Source of the DNA: JASFJH01 sp050117725
GTDB taxonomy: Bacteria; Pseudomonadota; Gammaproteobacteria; AKS1
Assembly: GCA_050117725.1 (NCBI GenBank)
Contig: JASFME010000077.1
Span: 1 to 9,357 of the forward strand
DNA length: 9,357 bases
Direction: 5' to 3'
Under the pieces are notes generated by a model that did not search any database, was not told the DNA's origin, and was given only the letters and a program-made list of their open reading frames with translations. The position numbers were made by a program, and so were the translations under genes. Shown here one piece after another: positions 5,889 through 9,357 of this stretch (position 1 is the first letter of the stretch; each line of letters starts with the position of its first letter).

Positions 5889-7044
5889 ACTCCTTGAAAC
5901 GACCGCGCTGAAAACGGGATGCCCAGTGTCGGACCCCTCCCCAGAAATATTCGCGCATACGCTTCCACCATGGTCTGGCCAGCCAGACCTGCAAATCGAT
6001 CTCGCGACTGTCGGCAAAATCCACCTCGAACATATTCGCCAGGGCACCGGCAAAGCTGGCATCGACCACCGCCAGATTGGCCTCAAGATTCCAGAAGCTG
6101 GTCCATTGATCAAAATTGCTCGAACCGATACTCGACATATCATCACACAGCAATGCCTTGCTGTGCAGGGTCCGCGGCGTGTATTCGAAAATGCGGATCC
6201 CGGCCCGCATCAGGCGGGCGTAGTAACGATGCCCGACATGGCGCACGGCCGGGTGATCGGTATAGCTGCCGGGTAGCAGCAGGCGCACATCCACGCCGCG
6301 CCGGGCGGCGCGCTTGAGTATCCGGCGCAGTTTTACCGAGGGCACAAAATACGCCGTGGATATCCATATCCGGTGTTGTGCGATCTGGATATGACGCATG
6401 ATCTCGCGTTGCAGGTCACGGTGAAAAATGCCACGCATGCATTGCAGCCGTGCTCGCATAGTGCCTGTTATCAGTGGTTCCATGCGCCGGGGCACCAGTT
6501 GTTCCCCGCAGACCTTTTGCCAGCTGTGGGCAAACAGCTGCTGCATATCCCTGACCACCGGACCGGTGACCGCGATCATGGTTTCACGCCAGGCCTGATC
6601 GCCGTGCAATTGCGCATCGAACTCGTCACTGATACCACTGCCACCGGTCCAGGCTCTTTGCCCGTCCACAACAAGAATCTTGCGATGGTCGCGCGCAAAG
6701 TTATTGCGCCACTGGCCAAGCTGCACAGGGCGATACAGCGCCAGATGCACACCGGCCTGCTGCAGCTGTGCGCGATCCGCCGTGCTGAACAGTCGACTGC
6801 CAAACGCATCGAGCAGGGCATACACGCGCACGCCTCGGCGGCTGGCTGCAACCAGTGCCGAAACAAAACGCTGTGCAGTCTGGCCACTCTTGATCAGGTA
6901 CATCTCGAACAGAATTTCATGTCGTGCCTGTTCGATATCGGCCAGCATATGGGAGAGAAATTCCACGCCGTCGACGTGCAGCGTGACGTGATTGCCGTCG
7001 CGCCACGGAAACAGGTTGCGTTTGTAGGCGTGCCTGTCAGGCAT
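5887..7044 (-). CDS. cls: Cardiolipin synthase / phospholipase D-family protein, ClsB-like
   Basis: Bacterial cardiolipin synthases of the phospholipase D superfamily condense two phosphatidylglycerols, or other phospholipid pairs, at the inner membrane. The 385-residue product has two complete HKD motifs: His120, Lys122, Asp127 (HRKILVVDG, then WTGGSGISDEF) and His294, Lys296, Asp301 (HSKALLCDD, then SIGSSNFDQW). The N-terminal FEMYLIKSG and the mid-region ISTAYFVPS are typical of the family. There are no N-terminal transmembrane helices, so it resembles ClsB rather than ClsA. The C-terminal tail (RPWWKRMREYFWGGVRHW) is basic and aromatic and could bind membranes. The ATG at 7044 overlaps the preceding two-helix ORF by 8 bases, so the two are probably translated together. 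Substrate preference cannot be told from sequence. Confidence 0.9.
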   Translation of the reverse strand: MPDRHAYKRNLFPWRDGNHVTLHVDGVEFLSHMLADIEQARHEILFEMYLIKSGQTAQRFVSALVAASRRGVRVYALLDAFGSRLFSTADRAQLQQAGVHLALYRPVQLGQWRNNFARDHRKILVVDGQRAWTGGSGISDEFDAQLHGDQAWRETMIAVTGPVVRDMQQLFAHSWQKVCGEQLVPRRMEPLITGTMRARLQCMRGIFHRDLQREIMRHIQIAQHRIWISTAYFVPSVKLRRILKRAARRGVDVRLLLPGSYTDHPAVRHVGHRYYARLMRAGIRIFEYTPRTLHSKALLCDDMSSIGSSNFDQWTSFWNLEANLAVVDASFAGALANMFEVDFADSREIDLQVWLARPWWKRMREYFWGGVRHWASRFQRGRFKE

Positions 7045-7237
7045 TGCGCGCCAGCATAATCAACACGATAACAAACAACACCATCACGCCGATCGGTAAC
7101 AGGAAACCGGCCCAGTCGCGTTTTTCGGTTTGCTGGCTTTGTTTGAAGGTCTGCGAGATCCCCGGCCCCATCCACAGCAGGACAATAATCACCACGGCCC
7201 CCAGCAGCAACATTTCCCATCCTGCAAGCTGTTCCAC
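7037..7237 (-). CDS. Small two-transmembrane-helix protein coupled to cls
   Basis: The 66-residue product is not recognised. It has one hydrophobic helix at about 9-26, a short polar loop (ISQTFKQSQQTEKRDW), and a second helix at about 44-63, ending ARNA. The longest start is GTG at 7237 with GGGGGA 8 bases upstream. An internal ATG at 7213 (residue 9) has AGGA 7 bases upstream and would still keep both helices, so the start is uncertain. Its last 8 bases overlap the cls start in another frame. Since the downstream enzyme lacks the two N-terminal helices of ClsA, this protein might act as its membrane partner. That is inference only. Confidence 0.75.
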   Translation of the reverse strand: MEQLAGWEMLLLGAVVIIVLLWMGPGISQTFKQSQQTEKRDWAGFLLPIGVMVLFVIVLIMLARNA

Positions 7238-7268
7238 GTATTGATCCCCCGTTGACTCGTGACAGCGT

Positions 7269-7274
7269 TATAAT
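7269..7274 (+). promoter_or_regulatory. Perfect -10 hexamer upstream of the DUF2797-like gene
   Basis: TATAAT in GCGTTATAATGC matches the sigma70 -10 consensus exactly and would start transcription near 7281, about 48 bases before the ATG at 7329. The only good -35-like hexamer, TTGACT at 7252-7257, is just 11 bp away, too close for ordinary sigma70 use. At 16-18 bp spacing the DNA is C-rich with no -35 match. The start codon has GGA 8 bases upstream. Confidence 0.5.
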
Positions 7275-7328
7275 GCACGGCAATGCCAGTCAGGTTCAAA
7301 CACTAATCAACTGTATACGGAATCACAC

Positions 7329-8159
7329 ATGCCCCAGCTTCACGGTGACCTGCGCAAAATGCGCGCCACGCTGACCAGCCCGGTCGAATATACCCTGCCC
7401 GTCGGTGACAAGGAATTAGCGCTGAATGCGCAGCTCGGCAAGCACCTGACCCTGGAATACAGCGGCGCGATTCACTGTATCGCCTGCGGTCGCAAAACCA
7501 GCAAGAGCTACAACCAGGGCTATTGTTTTCCCTGTCTGCAGAGTCTGGCCGAATGTGACATCTGCATCGTCAAGCCGGAAAAGTGCCATTTCGATGCCGG
7601 CACCTGCCGTGATGAAAACTGGGCGCAGGACCACTGCATGCAATCACACTATGTCTACCTGGCCAACTCCTCGGGGGTCAAGGTCGGTATCACGCGCGGC
7701 AGCCAGATCCCGACCCGCTGGATCGACCAGGGTGCCAGCGAAGCCCTGCCGATCGCCCGCGTCATGAATCGTCACATGTCCGGGCTGGTGGAGATCGCAA
7801 TGAAGGAGTATGTCTCGGATCGCACCGACTGGCGCAAAATGCTCAAGGGCATGCCGGATCCGGTCAACCTCGGTGAGGTGCGCGATGAACTGTTTGCGCA
7901 AACCCGCAAGACCATTCAGGCGATCCGCGATGAATACAGCGAGGAGGCTGTGGAACTGCTTGAAGATGAAGCCGTGACTGCCATCGATTACCCCGTGCTT
8001 GCATACCCGGCGAAGGTAACCTCACTGAATTTCGACAAGACCCCGCTGATTGAAGCTACCTTGCAGGGTATCAAGGGCCAGTACCTGATTTTTGATACCG
8101 GAGTATTGAATATACGCAAGTTTGGCGGTTACGAGGTGACGGTGAAGACAGCTCGATAA
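7329..8159 (+). CDS. DUF2797-like cysteine-rich protein of unknown function
   Basis: The 276-residue product matches my memory of the uncharacterised DUF2797 family, found in proteobacteria and others. The N terminus (MPQLHGDLRKMRATL) leads into a beta-rich region. A cysteine-rich module follows, with Cys50-x2-Cys53, Cys66-x2-Cys69 and Cys76-x2-Cys79, then Cys86, Cys93 and Cys103, which is a likely zinc- or metal-binding fold. Next comes HYVYLANSSGVKVGITR (107-123), Arg130 in TRWIDQGA, and Glu155 in SGLVEIAMKEYVSD. This order recalls the GIY-YIG nuclease core (two short strands, Arg, later Glu). The C-terminal third is acidic, then beta-rich. It appears monocistronic and converges on the next gene with a 35-bp gap. 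The family call is fairly confident; a nuclease-like fold is inference. Confidence 0.85.
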   Translation: MPQLHGDLRKMRATLTSPVEYTLPVGDKELALNAQLGKHLTLEYSGAIHCIACGRKTSKSYNQGYCFPCLQSLAECDICIVKPEKCHFDAGTCRDENWAQDHCMQSHYVYLANSSGVKVGITRGSQIPTRWIDQGASEALPIARVMNRHMSGLVEIAMKEYVSDRTDWRKMLKGMPDPVNLGEVRDELFAQTRKTIQAIRDEYSEEAVELLEDEAVTAIDYPVLAYPAKVTSLNFDKTPLIEATLQGIKGQYLIFDTGVLNIRKFGGYEVTVKTAR

Positions 8160-8194
8160 CGCCGCTCCCTTCCCTGCGCGATCTCCGCATCAGC

Positions 8195-8860
8195 TTACTT
8201 GTTCTTCAGATAACGTTCATCATTGAAGCTGCTGACCCACTGCGGTTTGTAGGCAACGAAGATGGTCATGCACATGCCGCTGATAAAGGCTTCCGGAAAC
8301 ATGAGTAACAGGCCGTATTGCAGGTAGTGTTGCCACAGGATATCGAAGGCAAAACCTGCAGCGAGCAGGTACATCAGCGCCATGGCAATGCTGACCAGCG
8401 CCATGCTCAGCGCCGCACCGAAAAATGCATTGATAAAAATATAGACAAAGAAATGATTGGGCAGGTAGCGATCCACCACGCGGTACAGGCTGGCGATAAA
8501 ATGCACCGGTAATGCCGCGAGGACGAGCGCATATAATGGATAGCCTGACAACGGCGCACCACTGGCCAGCATGTTGCCGAGTAACACGATACTCATGGCC
8601 AGCAGGGCGAATTGCCAGCCGAACATAAGGGTCAGCACGGTGGCGCCGAGTAAATGGATGGGCGGTGACTGGCCGATACCGGCATGGATTGTCCACAGCA
8701 CGACTACCGCCACGGTCATGCCGAACAGCACATGTTGTGCACTGCGGTCCCGGAGGTGATACCACGGCGCGCGCCACAGTGCATGACCAAGCAAGAGCCA
8801 GTACAACAGGTGTGCGGACCACAACCAGACAGGGGAAAAGGCGTCAGCGGGCAGGTACAT
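8195..8860 (-). CDS. CbiM/COG3235-like integral membrane protein (putative energy-coupling factor transporter component)
   Basis: The 221-residue polytopic protein has about six hydrophobic segments. PPIHLLGATVLTLMFGWQF (67-85) followed by LLAMSIVLLGN resembles the SGHLLGA region of CbiM/NikM, the metal-specific S components of energy-coupling factor transporters. FPEAFISGM (188-196) is a further recognisable segment, as in COG3235 proteins usually named energy-coupling factor ABC transporter permease. The N terminus is MYLPADAFSP, not the MHIPDGF of CbiM/NikM, so the His2 used for cobalt or nickel binding is missing. No ATPase (CbiO/EcfA) or EcfT/CbiQ gene is nearby. The ATG at 8860 has AGGA about 8 bases upstream. 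Substrate unknown. Confidence 0.78.
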   Translation of the reverse strand: MYLPADAFSPVWLWSAHLLYWLLLGHALWRAPWYHLRDRSAQHVLFGMTVAVVVLWTIHAGIGQSPPIHLLGATVLTLMFGWQFALLAMSIVLLGNMLASGAPLSGYPLYALVLAALPVHFIASLYRVVDRYLPNHFFVYIFINAFFGAALSMALVSIAMALMYLLAAGFAFDILWQHYLQYGLLLMFPEAFISGMCMTIFVAYKPQWVSSFNDERYLKNK

Positions 8861-8906
8861 GCGGCAATCCTACCGCCTCAGCCAGCGGCTGTGAACGCGC
8901 CTGACG

Positions 8907-8934
8907 TTGCAGTCACTACAGGATCACCTATATT
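8907..8934 (+). promoter_or_regulatory. Possible promoter of the PilZ gene
   Basis: TTGCAG (8907-8912) and TATATT (8929-8934) are separated by 16 bp. The -10 matches at five of six positions, the -35 only at TTG. The predicted leader then contains a short hairpin, CCGGG (8940-8944) with CCCGG (8950-8954), before the ribosome-binding GGGGG at 8967-8971. The start of the minus-strand 8195-8860 gene lies on the other side, making the 118-bp gap a divergent promoter region. Confidence 0.4.
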
Positions 8935-8978
8935 AGGCACCGGGGTGTACCCGGGGAATTGATGATGGGGGTTCGGTT

Positions 8979-9302
8979 ATGCAATCTGATGTGCCAGACA
9001 AACAGGCGGAGAGACGTGTTTTCCCGCGTATTCCGGCGCAATGCCCGGTGCGTTTTCGTGACAGCCAGAGCCGACGCTGGCTGATTGGCCGGCTCATGGA
9101 TTTCTCGGCAACCGGCCTGCTTATGATCACACCGCGCGCACTGGAGATTGGTGAGGCGGTAACGGTGCAGCTTGAACGCGGCAGCAGACGCGATATCCCG
9201 CCGCTGGCCGGTGAGGGCTCCGTGGTACGATGTATGCAATCCGCTGTCGATCAATTCCAGGTAGCGGTGAAGATACTGCGCTTCACGCCGCAAACCGGCT
9301 AA
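8979..9302 (+). CDS. Single-domain PilZ protein (predicted cyclic di-GMP receptor)
   Basis: PilZ domains bind cyclic di-GMP and change output such as motility, polysaccharide or surface behaviour. This 107-residue protein is essentially one PilZ domain with both ligand motifs intact: R-x3-R as Arg13-Val-Phe-Pro-Arg17 in ERRVFPRIP, and D-x-S-x2-G as Asp41, Ser43, Gly46 in DFSATGLL. The remaining beta strands (VTVQLERG, GSVVRCMQ, FQVAVKILRF) fit the barrel. It is soluble with no signal peptide. The ATG at 8979 has GGGGG 7 bases upstream. No diguanylate cyclase, phosphodiesterase or obvious output partner is in the window, so its pathway cannot be named. Confidence 0.92.
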   Translation: MQSDVPDKQAERRVFPRIPAQCPVRFRDSQSRRWLIGRLMDFSATGLLMITPRALEIGEAVTVQLERGSRRDIPPLAGEGSVVRCMQSAVDQFQVAVKILRFTPQTG

Positions 9303-9310
9303 ACCACAAG

Positions 9311-9357
9311 TCAGTCGGCCAGCTTCAGCTGGCTGGTATCGATATCGGGTTCCGGCA
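9311..9357 (-). CDS. C-terminal end of a minus-strand ORF running off the window
   Basis: Reading from the right edge on the minus strand gives an open frame ending PEPDIDTSQLKLAD, then TGA at 9313-9311. It converges on the PilZ gene with 8 bp between stops, as expected for real neighbours. Only 14 codons are visible, so no family can be named, and the frame could be chance. Confidence 0.4.
   Translation of the reverse strand, partial: PEPDIDTSQLKLAD
9318..9333. repeat. Short perfect hairpin after the PilZ gene
   Basis: GCCAGC (9318-9323), TTCA loop, GCTGGC (9328-9333). The stem is perfect but no T-run follows on either strand, so it is not a canonical terminator. It lies inside the possible coding end of the convergent ORF and may weakly slow transcription out of the PilZ gene. 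Confidence 0.3.

Noticed and set aside
5738..5971. Minus-strand 77-residue frame across the cls 3' end and intergenic region
   Set aside because: It overlaps the cls coding region and the terminator hairpin, has no ribosome-binding site at its start, and resembles no protein I know.

Overview
The window looks like chromosomal DNA of a gammaproteobacterium with moderate-to-high GC. The evidence is a hisBHAF cluster with a monofunctional hisB, adjacent pip and dtd genes, an OmpW-type porin behind an FNR/Anr-type site, a COG3235-type membrane protein and a stand-alone PilZ protein. No tRNA, rRNA, CRISPR array, integrase or transposase gene was seen. I do not assign a genus.

Layout. (1) 1-2614, minus strand: hisB, hisH, hisA and the first 159 codons of hisF, covering imidazole-glycerol-phosphate synthesis and dehydration in histidine biosynthesis. 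hisB, hisH and hisA are tightly packed. A 119-bp gap holding an inverted, dispersed-repeat-like element separates hisA from hisF. (2) 2615-2863: divergent control region with a perfect 18-bp dyad near hisB, an FNR-type box spaced for a class II promoter of ompW, and a consensus DnaA 9-mer in the ompW leader. (3) 2864-3581, plus strand: ompW and a strong intrinsic terminator. (4) 3705-5662, minus strand: a likely three-gene operon (unknown membrane protein, proline iminopeptidase, D-aminoacyl-tRNA deacylase) whose last two genes overlap by ATGA. (5) 5663-5886: a structured intergenic region ending in a plus-strand terminator although no plus-strand gene precedes it, so a small RNA is possible. 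(6) 5887-7237, minus strand: a 66-residue two-helix membrane protein overlapping a ClsB-like cardiolipin synthase. (7) 7329-8159, plus strand: a cysteine-rich DUF2797-like protein. (8) 8195-8860, minus strand: an orphan CbiM/COG3235-like membrane protein. (9) 8979-9302, plus strand: a PilZ protein, followed by the tail of a convergent minus-strand ORF at the right edge.

Most of the window is ordinary housekeeping and envelope sequence, and I see no complete novel multi-gene system. The best leads are the candidate small RNA at about 5753-5888, the two-helix protein plus cardiolipin synthase pair, the DUF2797-like protein with zinc-ribbon-like and GIY-YIG-like features, and the repeat inside the his operon. 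All family assignments come from reading motifs, not from database searches.
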